From: Acidobacteriota bacterium
GTDB lineage: Bacteria; Acidobacteriota; Terriglobia; Terriglobales; Acidobacteriaceae
Length of the DNA stretch: 33,408 nt
Assembly: GCA_021810625.1 (NCBI GenBank)
Contig: JAJZIJ010000028.1
Location: forward strand, 1 to 33,408
Direction: 5' to 3'
Below the pieces are notes generated by a model. It saw only the letters and a list, made by a program, of their open reading frames with translations, searched no databases and was not told the DNA's origin. The position numbers were made by a program, and so were the translations under genes. Shown piece by piece: positions 1-7,354 of this stretch (positions are counted from its first letter, which is position 1; each line of letters starts with the position of its first letter).

Positions 1-157
1 CGCAGGCGTGATAACGGCGCACCCACTTGGCGGCGGTCTTCGCGCTCACGCTGAAGCTGGCCGCGGCCAGCTTCAGCGTGCATCCTTCCGCAAGAACTTT
101 CCTGGCTACTTGCTCTCGACTGTGAATCGTCAGTCGTGCATTCTGGTGATAGTCCAT
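1..157 (-). CDS. IS481-family transposase, N-terminal part (cut by window edge)
   Basis: Only the first 52 residues are present: an ATG at 157-155 followed by MDYHQNARLTIHSREQVARK and a helix-turn-helix segment ending in KTAAKWVRRYHAC. This is the leader and HTH expected at the N terminus of IS481 transposases, which bind the terminal repeats before a downstream DDE catalytic core. A strong Shine-Dalgarno (AAGGAAAGG) lies just upstream of the ATG, which supports the start. The codons for residues around TLKLAAASFSV form a perfect 34-bp palindrome at 47-80. The catalytic core is outside the window, so whether this copy is intact cannot be judged. Confidence 0.87.
   Translation of the reverse strand, partial: MDYHQNARLTIHSREQVARKVLAEGCTLKLAAASFSVSAKTAAKWVRRYHAC
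47..80. repeat. Perfect 34-bp palindrome inside the transposase gene
   Basis: The arms are cacgctgaagctggcc (47-62) and ggccagcttcagcgtg (65-80), joined by the self-complementary dinucleotide gc. There is no mismatch and no loop. It lies in the coding sequence for the HTH region, and the reading frame runs through it without a break. Confidence 0.9.
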
Positions 158-238
158 TCGTTCCTTTCCTTGGAAACGTAATTGCTCATCACAATCAGCT
201 TCTCTGGTTTGGCTCGAATGGACAACCTATTGAAAGAT

Positions 239-277
239 CACACCTAGGTCTCGCTTTTCGGAGACCTGGGAGGTGTG
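239..277. repeat. Long hairpin spanning the IS481 end and its flank
   Basis: cacacct (239-245) pairs with aggtgtg (271-277), and aggtctc (246-252) pairs with gagacct (261-267). The result is a 14-bp stem with a 3-nt bulge (268-270) and an 8-nt loop. The first four bases belong to the IS terminus; the rest is target-site and flanking DNA. Confidence 0.75.
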
Positions 278-517
278 CTCTCCAAGAGAAGAATCCAGAC
301 TCGTTCGACTCGCTTACGGCTCAGTCAGGGCAGGCTTTTCCTTCGCTGTGCGGAGTTGATTCTGAGTTCTTCGACTTCGCTCAAGGCAAACTCCGCGCAG
401 GGTTCAGGATGACTCTCCTTTTTTATTGAAAATCCTGCAAAATTTCTGCACTTGGAACAGACGCACTCTGCTGTCACGCAGTATTTTCTGGCATTTCCAA
501 TAAATTGTATTTACAAT
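243..517. other. Intergenic stretch with dispersed acidobacterial-type repeat
   Basis: This stretch lies between the IS481 end and brnT, and no coding signal is convincing. It contains gaagaatccag near 290, which recurs around 9235 and, inverted, near 9280. It also contains an inverted pair gcggagtt (350-357) and aactccgc (389-396). The text around 355-415 (attctgag, cttcgactt, cgctcaagg, ggttcaggatgac) resembles the attctgagcg/gaagaatcc intergenic repeats seen in many acidobacterial genomes. Confidence 0.55.
504..517. promoter_or_regulatory. Palindromic operator / -10 region of brnTA
   Basis: attgta-tt-tacaat is a perfect 6+2+6 dyad ending at the first base before the brnT ATG. Its right arm, TACAAT, resembles a -10 box. 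BrnA antitoxins are known to repress their own operon through an inverted repeat overlapping the promoter, so this is the natural operator. If TACAAT is the -10 box, the message would be nearly leaderless. Confidence 0.55.
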
Positions 518-814
518 ATGATGGTGGAGATCACGTTCGACCCGGAGAAGAACGCGCGCAATATCCGGGAGCGGAATCTCTCCTTTGAGCTGGCTGCGGA
601 GTTCGACTTCGAGAGCGCCGTCACGCATATTGAGCACCGTCGTGGTGAATACAGAATCGTAGCTGTGGGATATCTTGGCGATCGGCTGCATGTTCTCTGC
701 TACCTGGAAACCGATTTGGGTATTCGCGTCATCAGCTTCAGAAAAGCGAACCAGAGGGAGGCAATGAAATATGGCATACCGAAAGTCTTTGACCCCAACA
801 CCGTTAACGGATGA
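518..814 (+). CDS. brnT: BrnT family toxin (DUF497 ribonuclease)
   Basis: This is the toxin of a type II toxin-antitoxin pair. BrnT is a RelE-fold ribonuclease that cleaves mRNA and is neutralised by BrnA. The 98-residue protein shows the family pattern: ITFDPEKNARN near the N terminus (F7, D8, K11), ERNLSFE at about 18-24, a central RIVAVGYLG strand, and a C-terminal RVISFRKANQREAMKY block (R70, S73, R75, E81, Y85). The ATG at 518 is chosen because upstream in-frame starts give a non-homologous extension; the ATG at 521 is equally possible. There is no clear Shine-Dalgarno. The gene overlaps brnA by 44 nt, the usual toxin-first order of brnTA operons. Confidence 0.9.
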   Translation: MMVEITFDPEKNARNIRERNLSFELAAEFDFESAVTHIEHRRGEYRIVAVGYLGDRLHVLCYLETDLGIRVISFRKANQREAMKYGIPKVFDPNTVNG

Positions 815-1079
815 CGAAGGCGAAGTACGGGAATGGACGAAGGAAGACTTTGCCCGCGCGGTGCCGTTCTCGCAATTGCCGGAATCGTTGCAGACCAAAC
901 TGCGCTCACTGAAGAAACCACGGGGGCCGCAGAAATCTCCGACCAAGGAAGTTGTCACCATTCGGCTTTCCCGCGATGTGGTGGAGCGGCTGCGCGCCAG
1001 TGGCCCCGGCTGGCAAACCCGCGTGGACACGGCCTTGCGACAATGGGTGAAAAAGCAGACCAAGCACCGCCAAGCCTAG
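771..1079 (+). CDS. brnA: BrnA family antitoxin
   Basis: This is the DNA-binding antitoxin partner of brnT. The 102-residue protein has the BrnA signature WTKEDFARA (22-30) in the toxin-binding half. A ribbon-helix-helix C-terminal part follows: TKEVVTIRLSRDVVERLRASGPGWQTRVDTALRQW, about residues 58-92, with the family hallmark GPGWQTR. The start at 771 has a good GGGAGG ribosome site inside the brnT coding sequence, so the two genes are coupled. The dimer probably binds the palindrome at 504-517 to repress the operon. Its last codons overlap the convergent regulator gene by 4 nt, so both stop codons fall within 1076-1079. Confidence 0.9.
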   Translation: MAYRKSLTPTPLTDDEGEVREWTKEDFARAVPFSQLPESLQTKLRSLKKPRGPQKSPTKEVVTIRLSRDVVERLRASGPGWQTRVDTALRQWVKKQTKHRQA

Positions 1080-1819
1080 CGCGGTTTTTTCGGTCGAGTG
1101 GGCTTCGAGGGTGTCTTTGAAGTTTCCAAAAGAGACGCGCTTTGAGCATTTTTCAAAGGCGTTCCTTCGTGCAGAATGACATTCAGCAACGATTTATGTA
1201 CCCGGATGCGACCGTTATATTCGATAAATCCCAGCTTGCGAAAGCGGTTCATAAAGTAACTGACGCGGGATCGCGTCGTCCCAATCATCTCTGCCAATGT
1301 TTCCTGCGTGATATCTGGAATCAACGTTTCCGGCTCGCCCGGCTTGCCAAACTCCGCCATCAACAAAAGAATTCTCGCCAGACGTTTTTCGCTGGAGTTA
1401 AAAAGCTGATCGACAAGATCGGCCTGAATTCTCATACTGCGAGCCAGTAGAAAGGACAGGAACAGGTCAGAGAAGGCATGCTCTGCATGCATGACACGGA
1501 GCATCTCTGTGCGCTCAATTTTGAGAGCGGTACAGGCAGTAACGGCTGTGGCCGTAGCCAAATGCAGCCCGGCAACTGCGGCGATGGAAGCCTCCCCGAT
1601 AAAATCGCCTGCGGCAAGCAGCGTGATGGTAGCTTCTTTTCCGGCTGGAGAAACAACCGTAAGGTGCGCGCGGCCCTTTTGAAGATAGAAGATGGAGTCG
1701 GCAGAATCTCCCTGTGTGAAAAATGCCTGCTTGGGCTTCAACTGAACCATCTTCCTTCCCATGCCGGCAGTCGCCAGAAACGCTGCTGGGTCGAATGCGG
1801 TATTTTTTGACTCTGTCAT
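1076..1819 (-). CDS. Crp/Fnr family transcriptional regulator
   Basis: This is a 247-residue cytoplasmic transcription factor. A cyclic-nucleotide-binding-type beta-barrel covers about residues 15-125 (FFTQGDSADSIFYLQKGRAHL, then GDFIGEASI). A dimerisation helix follows, and then a winged HTH at about 170-205 (ITQETLAEMIGTTRSRVSYFMNRFRKLGFIEY). The Arg-Ser pair that contacts the cAMP phosphate in E. coli CRP is not evident after GEASIAAVAG, so the effector is unknown and may not be cAMP. There are no N-terminal cysteines of the FNR type. The ATG is preceded by AAGGAGCG at good spacing. The roughly 35 residues after the HTH are basic and low-complexity (SKTPSKPTRPKKPR). The target genes cannot be inferred. 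Confidence 0.88.
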   Translation of the reverse strand: MTESKNTAFDPAAFLATAGMGRKMVQLKPKQAFFTQGDSADSIFYLQKGRAHLTVVSPAGKEATITLLAAGDFIGEASIAAVAGLHLATATAVTACTALKIERTEMLRVMHAEHAFSDLFLSFLLARSMRIQADLVDQLFNSSEKRLARILLLMAEFGKPGEPETLIPDITQETLAEMIGTTRSRVSYFMNRFRKLGFIEYNGRIRVHKSLLNVILHEGTPLKNAQSASLLETSKTPSKPTRPKKPR

Positions 1820-1941
1820 CGTTCTCGCTCCTTATCCGGCTATGAACTCAGATGCAGTTCCTCGCGGTCTGCGTCGAGTACAGCTTCGCTGAGTCGCCGG
1901 ATCGCATCGGATGCGGTACGAACAAGGGAAACCCTGCGCGC

Positions 1942-1947
1942 ATTATA
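1942..1947 (-). promoter_or_regulatory. Possible -10 box for the Crp/Fnr-type regulator gene
   Basis: Plus-strand attata reads TATAAT on the minus strand, about 123 bp upstream of the ATG. The -35 candidate (TTGCAC with a 19-nt spacer) is weak. A start here would give a leader of more than 100 nt. Confidence 0.35.
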
Positions 1948-2033
1948 GCCCTAACAAAGAAGTTTCGTGCAAAACAATGGGGGCGTCAGAAGCTATGGAA
2001 TCTCTGAACCAGCCCGCGTTTTGAAGAAGCTGG

Positions 2034-2076
2034 ATTTTAGTTCCGACGTAAGTGTTTGAAATGAGAGCTGGCTTTA
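2034..2076 (+). repeat. Degenerate partial copy of the REP-like repeat (A0)
   Basis: attttagttccgacgtaag followed by tgtttgaaatgagagctgg and ctttag aligns to the middle of the full copies but carries several substitutions. It stops in the ctttag loop of the second hairpin, exactly where copy A begins. Confidence 0.65.
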
Positions 2077-2199
2077 GGGAAGCTCTGCACAAGTCGGAAC
2101 TTTGAAGGGGCGGGACTTTAGTCCCGCCGTAAGGAAGTGCAATGAAAGCGGGCTTTAGCCCCTGAGGGACAACCTTGGACTTATTCAGAGTCCCCTTAA
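2074..2199 (+). repeat. REP-like/MITE-like repeat, copy A
   Basis: This is a 126-bp unit. Left end ttagggaagctctgcacaag and right end cagagtccccttaa form imperfect terminal inverted repeats. It contains the hairpin ggcgggac-ttta-gtcccgcc and a second hairpin gggc-ttta-gccc followed by cctgaggga. Confidence 0.8.
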
Positions 2200-2422
2200 C
2201 GCATTCGGACTTGACGCATTCGGATCGGATTGGTTCGGGTCAGGCAAGTATCCTGCATCTCCGGGTTGCAAAGCATCTTTGTGGCTGGCTGTGGCATCCG
2301 AATAGCTTGAGGTCGCAGGATTCGTTTCGTCTGGTGGAAGCGCTGAGGCAGGGCTGTTTTGTGCGGCATCCGTTGATCGTCATACTGCGGATAACAACTG
2401 CTTGCTTGCTGAAAAATTTGTA

Positions 2423-2550
2423 TTAAGGAAGCTCTGCACAAGTCGGAACTTTGAAGGGGTGGGACTTTAGTCCCGCCGTAAGTATCTGAAATGAGAGCGA
2501 GGCTCCAGCCCCTGAGGGACAGCCGTGGAACTTGATCAGAGCTTCCTTAA
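2423..2550 (+). repeat. REP-like/MITE-like repeat, copy B (best-preserved ends)
   Basis: This is a 128-bp unit with perfect 14-bp terminal inverted repeats, TTAAGGAAGCTCTG at 2423-2436 and its complement at 2537-2550. The core again has two TTTA-loop hairpins in the same order. No IS-like coding capacity is present, so it must be mobilised in trans if it moves. Confidence 0.85.
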
Positions 2551-2573
2551 GTCGGAGTTATTCGTCTCTATCG

Positions 2574-2648
2574 TTTGAAGGGGCGGGACTTTAGTCCCGC
2601 CGTAAGTATCTGAAATGAGAGCGGGCTTTAGCCCCTGAGGGACAGCCC
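2574..2648 (+). repeat. REP-like repeat, copy C (core only)
   Basis: This copy is near-identical to the core of copies B and D (ggcgggac-ttta-gtcccgcc, then cgtaagtatctgaaatgaga, then gcgggctttagcccctgag). It lacks both terminal inverted repeats. Confidence 0.8.
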
Positions 2649-2745
2649 TCCTGGGGTACTGGGGACAAGCGTCAGCCTACTTTTCTACTCGTCCAAAAAT
2701 GGCACTACTCGTTTGCGAACCAGATTTCCAGAAAAGATTGCCACC

Positions 2746-4848
2746 ATGATGAAAACCAGATATGCGAACAGTTACTATTGCCTTTTGCTTTTTGGGGTGG
2801 TTGCTGGAGCATGGCTGCTGCCGAATGCAAATGCCGCAACGTGCATGACCCAATCGCAAATGACAGTGGCAGCGCGAGACGCGCTGTCGAGTAGCGTCCT
2901 CGCTATGGTTGGCGAGGTGCAGCGTGGAGATGTGCAGTCGCTACGAGCGAACACAATTCCAGCGGTAGCTGCGGATTTTAGCGGGGTTGCTGCCTGGGCA
3001 GATAGTTTGAGGCCTCTGGTACAGCACGCGACGATCACCGTCGATGATCTGTATGCTCTGGACGCTTCGAGTGAACCTATAGATTCCCCACGAACAGATT
3101 TTTACTGCGGAACGCCGGTCGTGATGCTCGACCTTGCAAACTTGCCGCCGGGCAAGTTTGCGTTGGTCATTCTTCACGCCACCGGAGTCCCGAAGCCACA
3201 GCAAATTTCTTTCATCTTGTCAGAGACGCTTGAAAATCACTGGATGCTCGCCGGATTGTTCAGCAGTCCCCTGATGGAAGCAGGCCACAATGGCCTCTGG
3301 TACTGGTCGCAGGCACGCGCATACGCGCACAAGAAGATGAATTGGGATGCGTGGTTCTACGATCAGGCGGCTGCGTCGCTTCTGGAGCCGGTTGAATTTC
3401 TGTCCAGTCCCAATCTTGAAAAACTACAGCAGGAAGCGAACCAGGTGCGGCCCGATACTCTTCCCGAAACAAAACCACTGATGCTCAAAGGGAATGGCGC
3501 TACTTTTGAAATAACGGCGATGGGTGCCACAGGGGCGCTGGGAGGATTGGATATCGATGCCCACTACATTCCTGATACCGCACAGCGAACCCAGTTGCAG
3601 AACCCGTCGGCTGCGCGAAAGCAGGTACTCGACGTGATGTTGGCGTTGCTCACGCTCCATCCAGAACTTGGTGTAGCGTTCCGGGGCATCTGGGTACATG
3701 CGGATGAAGGGGCTGTCGCTGTCTTTGCCTTGGATTTGTCGATGAACGAGATTACATCTGGAACACAGTTCACGCCGTCTGCGCAAATGCAGCCCACAAC
3801 AGCAGTGACATCATACGATCCTACGCAACCGGAGCTTGAGCCGAGTCTCAATGTAGACCGCGATCCAATTCTTTCCCCGGATGTTGAAATTAAAGCGCTG
3901 GAAAATGCGAAGTTACCAGCCGTTACAGGACAGGCAGGCGAGATTAAAAAAGGGCAAGGCGGCATCTATACGCTGCATGAAGATGTAAATGAAGTTGTGT
4001 TGAACTGCACAGTGGTCAACGCAAAAGGACAATTCGTTTCCGATCTGGAACGCCGCGACTTCCGCGTGTGGGAGGACGGCGTTGCGCAGACGATAGACTC
4101 TTTTCAACTGCAAGATCTTCCGGTATCAATGGGTATTCTTGTCGATAATTCCGGCTCCATGCGCGACAAACGCGCAGCAGTCGATGCTGCGGCCTTGGAT
4201 ATGGTGAGGGCATCCAACCCTCAGGATCAGACATTTATCGTGAATTTTTCCGACAAGGCTTATCTCGATCAAGATTTCACCTCAAACATCGACGCGCTGG
4301 AGCGCGGGCTTGCACGCTTCGATGCCAGGAGTGCCACGGCGCTGTATGACGCGGTGGTCGCTTCTGCTGGCGAGCTGGCCAAACATGCGAAACTGCCGAA
4401 ACAGGTGCTGCTGATTATTACAGATGGAGAGGACAATGCCTCCAGGCTCAGTCTGGAACAGGCCGTGCGCAGTGTGCAGAGCCTGGATGGGCCTGCGGTG
4501 TATTCCATTGGGCTGCTTTTCGGGGAGGACAAAGAAGAATCGCAGCATGTGAAAAAGGCGCTGGAAACGCTGTCGCAAGAGACAGGGGGCATTGCTTACT
4601 TTCCGAAATCCTTGCAGGATGTGGATACAATCGCGGGTGAGATTGCTCGCGACATCCGTGACCAGTACATCGTCGGCTTCCATTCAACCAAGCCCGCCAT
4701 TCTTGGAGGCTACCGGACGGTGCACGTGGCAGCCAAAGCACCGAATCACGGCAAGCTAATCGTCAGGACGCGCAGAGGCTATTACCCAGGGAAGGTACAG
4801 CGGCATGAGCAGGCAATTCAAGAAGTCTCTGCGCAAGTTGGCAAGTAG
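2746..4848 (+). CDS. Secreted VWFA-related acidobacterial protein
   Basis: This 700-residue exported protein begins MMKTRYANSYYCLLLFGVVA and has a signal peptide likely cut after PNANA (about residue 30). Residues 31-400 are a long N-terminal part I do not recognise. The C-terminal 300 residues match the VWFA-related domain typical of Acidobacteria. A strand-rich lead-in (VVNAKGQFVSDLERRDFRVWEDG) is followed by a von Willebrand A domain with an intact metal-ion site, DNSGS at 467-471, and a later LLIITDGEDNAS strand. Such proteins are thought to mediate metal-dependent protein contacts outside the cytoplasm; partners are unknown. ATG 2746 is preferred over a TTG at 2713 because it starts directly at the signal peptide. 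The gene stands alone, downstream of the repeat array and convergent with rel. Confidence 0.85.
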   Translation: MMKTRYANSYYCLLLFGVVAGAWLLPNANAATCMTQSQMTVAARDALSSSVLAMVGEVQRGDVQSLRANTIPAVAADFSGVAAWADSLRPLVQHATITVDDLYALDASSEPIDSPRTDFYCGTPVVMLDLANLPPGKFALVILHATGVPKPQQISFILSETLENHWMLAGLFSSPLMEAGHNGLWYWSQARAYAHKKMNWDAWFYDQAAASLLEPVEFLSSPNLEKLQQEANQVRPDTLPETKPLMLKGNGATFEITAMGATGALGGLDIDAHYIPDTAQRTQLQNPSAARKQVLDVMLALLTLHPELGVAFRGIWVHADEGAVAVFALDLSMNEITSGTQFTPSAQMQPTTAVTSYDPTQPELEPSLNVDRDPILSPDVEIKALENAKLPAVTGQAGEIKKGQGGIYTLHEDVNEVVLNCTVVNAKGQFVSDLERRDFRVWEDGVAQTIDSFQLQDLPVSMGILVDNSGSMRDKRAAVDAAALDMVRASNPQDQTFIVNFSDKAYLDQDFTSNIDALERGLARFDARSATALYDAVVASAGELAKHAKLPKQVLLIITDGEDNASRLSLEQAVRSVQSLDGPAVYSIGLLFGEDKEESQHVKKALETLSQETGGIAYFPKSLQDVDTIAGEIARDIRDQYIVGFHSTKPAILGGYRTVHVAAKAPNHGKLIVRTRRGYYPGKVQRHEQAIQEVSAQVGK

Positions 4849-4937
4849 AATGGGGCTGGCTCCGACCCGTCCGTAATGCAACACACTCATGCGCGAACTC
4901 GACACGCTGTTACAAAGAGCGGGAGAAAATCCAGCAT

Positions 4938-7178
4938 CTATAGTTTCTGCTGGCGCTGCACGTCGCGCACGCCGGAGAGACGGCGCAGGCTGTTGACCAG
5001 CCGATTCAGATGGCGCACGTCGAAGGCATCCACGATAAATTCCACAATCGCCTCGGCCCCCGTGCCAGCCTTGGTGTCCACGCCGCGAATGTTCGTTCCA
5101 TCATCGGAGATGGCGGCGGTTAGCTCCTTCAGCATTCCGGCGCGATCATCGCAGAAGACCGTCAGCTTGACGGCATAGGTGGCGCGATGGCCCGCGCTGT
5201 CTGCCTCCGGCAGCCGCGCCCACTCGACGGAGATGCGCCGATCGGCCTCATACAGCAGGTTCTGCACATTCGGGCAATTCCGCGCATGAACCGCGACCCC
5301 CTTGCCGCGTGTGACGTAGCCAACAATCTCCTCGCCGCGAATGGGATTGCAACAGCGCGCGCGATAGACCAGCAGCTCGTCGTGACCTTCAACGGTAAGC
5401 GAATCCGCGCCCTTGCTGAAGTAGACGCGCTTGACCGCATCGGACATGGAGGAGATTGTGGTCTCCGGCCCAACTGGAGGAGCCGTGGCTCCGGGAGCCA
5501 GCTTGTTCAGCGTTTGCCGCGCCGAGTATTTGCCGAAGCCAATGCCCGCCATCAGATCCGGCGTGTTGCCCAGACCGTATTCGCTGGCCACCTTCACATA
5601 ATCGGTGTCATGGAATTGCGCCAGCGAAACTTTGTATTTGCGCGCCTCGCGCTCCAGCAGCTTGCGGCCAATCTCAATGGCGCGTTCGCGCTGATGCTCA
5701 TTCAGCCAGTGTTTGATCTTGTTGCGCGCGCGGCTACTCTTGGCAAAGTTGAGCCAGTCGCGGCTGGGCGTGTGTCCATTCTGCGTGGTGACTTCAACGA
5801 TGTCGCCATTGCGCAGTCGCGTCTTCAACGGCACCATGCGGCCATTGACTTTGGCTCCGGTGCAGGTGTTGCCCACCTCGGTGTGGATGGCATAGGCAAA
5901 GTCGATGGGGCTGGCATCCTTGGGCAGCACGACCACTTTGCCCTTCGGCGTAAAGGTGTAGACCTCTTCCGGGTACAGATCAATCTTGAGCGTGGAGAGA
6001 AACTCATTGGGATCGGTCATCTCCCGCTGCCATTCGACAATCTGGCGCACCCAAGCCAAACGCTGCTCGTCCTTGGCGCTGACGGGCGAGCCGCCCGCCT
6101 TGTACTTCCAGTGCGCGGCGATGCCCTCCTCTGCCGTGCGGTGCATCTCATCGGTGCGAATCTGCACTTCAAATTGATGGCCGCCATCGGCCATGACCGT
6201 GGTGTGCAGTGATTGGTACAGATTGGGTCGCGGCATGGCGATGAAATCTTTGATGCGGCCCGGAACCGGACGCCAGATGCTATGGATCAGGCCAAAGACG
6301 GCGTAACAATCCTGCACGCTGCTGGTAATGACGCGCACGGCCAGCAGGTCATAAACCTGATCGACCGTAATGCGCTGGTGCTGCAACTTTAGAAAAATGG
6401 AGTACAGCCGCTTGATGCGCCACTCCACACGCGCGGTAATGCTGTGTTCCTTGAGGCGCTCCTGCAAGGCATTCTCAATCCCGCGCAAAAACTTCTCGCC
6501 CTCCTGTCGGCGCGCCTCGACGGCGGAGCGAACCTGTTCATACGCGAAGGGATCGACGTAGCGAAAGGAGAGGTCTTCCAGTTCGCCGCGCATTTTTCCC
6601 ATGCCCAGGCGGTGGGCCAGCGGCGCGTAAATATCCAGTGTCTCGCGCGCGATAGACTCCTGCCGATCCGGCGGAAGATGCTCCAGCGTGCGCATATTGT
6701 GCAGTCGATCCGCCAGCTTGATGAGCACAACGCGCACATCCGTCACCATCGCCAGCAGCATCTTGCGAACATTTTCTGCCTGACGATCTTCTCGATTGGC
6801 AAATTGAATCTTGTCGATATTGGTGACACCGTTGACGATGTGCGCCACCTGCTCGCCAAAAATGGTGGCAATCTCCTGCGGCGTGACGGATGTGTCTTCC
6901 ACGGCATCATGCAACAGTCCAGCGGCAATGGCGGTGGCATCCATGCGAATCTCCGCCAACACCTGCGCCACTTCCAGAGGATGCAACACGTATGGCTCGC
7001 CGGAGGCGCGCAGTTGACCGCTGTGATGCTTCAGAGAAAATTCGTAGGCCCGCTCAATCAAAGAAAGATCATCTTGCGGGCGATTGGCGCGCACAGTGGC
7101 CAGCAGTCTTTGGAACTTCTCCGCGAGGAGATTTTTTCCCGCATCGGGCGAAGCGGGAGCTGGACGCAACGTGACCAT
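4938..7178 (-). CDS. rel: Bifunctional (p)ppGpp synthetase/hydrolase (Rel/SpoT)
   Basis: This enzyme makes and degrades the stringent-response alarmone (p)ppGpp. The 746-residue protein has the full domain order. The HD hydrolase covers about 30-200, with HDAVEDT at 90-96 and KLADRLHNMRT at 154-164. The synthetase covers about 230-350, with RIKD at 308-311 and YQSLH at 321-325. A TGS domain starts near 400 (EVYTFTPKGKVVVLP). A conserved-cysteine segment (RCCNPIRGEEIVGYVTRGKG) and a C-terminal ACT domain from about 665 follow. The intact HD motif together with the RxKD rather than ExDD synthetase motif indicates a bifunctional enzyme, not a RelA-type synthetase. A consensus -10 box sits 5 nt before the ATG, suggesting a leaderless transcript. 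Convergent with the VWA gene. Confidence 0.96.
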   Translation of the reverse strand: MVTLRPAPASPDAGKNLLAEKFQRLLATVRANRPQDDLSLIERAYEFSLKHHSGQLRASGEPYVLHPLEVAQVLAEIRMDATAIAAGLLHDAVEDTSVTPQEIATIFGEQVAHIVNGVTNIDKIQFANREDRQAENVRKMLLAMVTDVRVVLIKLADRLHNMRTLEHLPPDRQESIARETLDIYAPLAHRLGMGKMRGELEDLSFRYVDPFAYEQVRSAVEARRQEGEKFLRGIENALQERLKEHSITARVEWRIKRLYSIFLKLQHQRITVDQVYDLLAVRVITSSVQDCYAVFGLIHSIWRPVPGRIKDFIAMPRPNLYQSLHTTVMADGGHQFEVQIRTDEMHRTAEEGIAAHWKYKAGGSPVSAKDEQRLAWVRQIVEWQREMTDPNEFLSTLKIDLYPEEVYTFTPKGKVVVLPKDASPIDFAYAIHTEVGNTCTGAKVNGRMVPLKTRLRNGDIVEVTTQNGHTPSRDWLNFAKSSRARNKIKHWLNEHQRERAIEIGRKLLEREARKYKVSLAQFHDTDYVKVASEYGLGNTPDLMAGIGFGKYSARQTLNKLAPGATAPPVGPETTISSMSDAVKRVYFSKGADSLTVEGHDELLVYRARCCNPIRGEEIVGYVTRGKGVAVHARNCPNVQNLLYEADRRISVEWARLPEADSAGHRATYAVKLTVFCDDRAGMLKELTAAISDDGTNIRGVDTKAGTGAEAIVEFIVDAFDVRHLNRLVNSLRRLSGVRDVQRQQKL

Positions 7179-7183
7179 AATTG

Positions 7184-7189
7184 ATTATA
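7184..7189 (-). promoter_or_regulatory. -10 box of a probably leaderless rel transcript
   Basis: Plus-strand attata is TATAAT on the minus strand, separated from the rel ATG by only 5 nt (7179-7183). This places the expected transcription start at or next to the A of the ATG. A weak -35 (CTGGCA) sits 17 nt upstream. No Shine-Dalgarno is present. Confidence 0.55.
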
Positions 7190-7354
7190 GGATTGACGCT
7201 TCGCAATGCCAGAGATATTGAAGCTGTGTGCCGAAAACATCCGTACAAGTCTGGGTTTGGAAGGGACGCGGCTGAAACGACGCGAGGTTCCGGCCACTGA
7301 GGGAATAGGGCCTTGCGCGAAGAACCCGTGCAAAACTTTCTGGAGACTTCCCCG
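7190..7354. other. rel upstream region with no gene seen
   Basis: Between the rel promoter and repeat copy D there are short overlapping open frames on the minus strand. None resembles a known protein, and I see no ribosome site that would support one. Confidence 0.45.

Larger units (their letters stand above)
1..242 (-). mobile_element. IS481-family insertion sequence, 5' end (partial)
   Basis: This is the 5' end of an IS481-type element read on the minus strand and cut by the window edge. The terminal 19 bp at 224-242 (aacctattgaaagatcaca) read on the minus strand as TGTGATCTTTCAATAGGTT. From memory this is close to the terminal repeat of Bordetella IS481 (TGTGAAGATTCAATAGGTT). It abuts CCTAGG at 243-248, which matches the NCTAGN target preference known for IS481. 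The transposase start lies 85 bp inside the element. Confidence 0.88.
1820..2745. other. Long intergenic region dominated by REP-like repeats
   Basis: This stretch of more than 900 bp has no convincing gene. 1820-2030 is the leader and promoter region of the regulator. 2034-2648 holds one degenerate, two full-length and one truncated copy of the palindromic repeat described below. 2200-2422 is unique spacer containing a short direct repeat (acgcattcgga twice). An open frame at 2175-2426 crosses repeat sequence and shows no recognisable protein. Confidence 0.7.

Noticed and set aside
136-429. 97-residue plus-strand ORF across the left IS end
   Set aside because: It spans the IS terminus, its target site and dispersed repeats, and has no recognisable protein or ribosome site.
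2175-2426. 83-residue ORF between two repeat copies
   Set aside because: It starts and ends within mobile repeat sequence and reads short direct repeats (THSDLTHSD); no homology is recognised.
2034-2648. CRISPR array
   Set aside because: The repeats are about 126 bp, few and irregularly spaced, with internal hairpins and no cas genes nearby.
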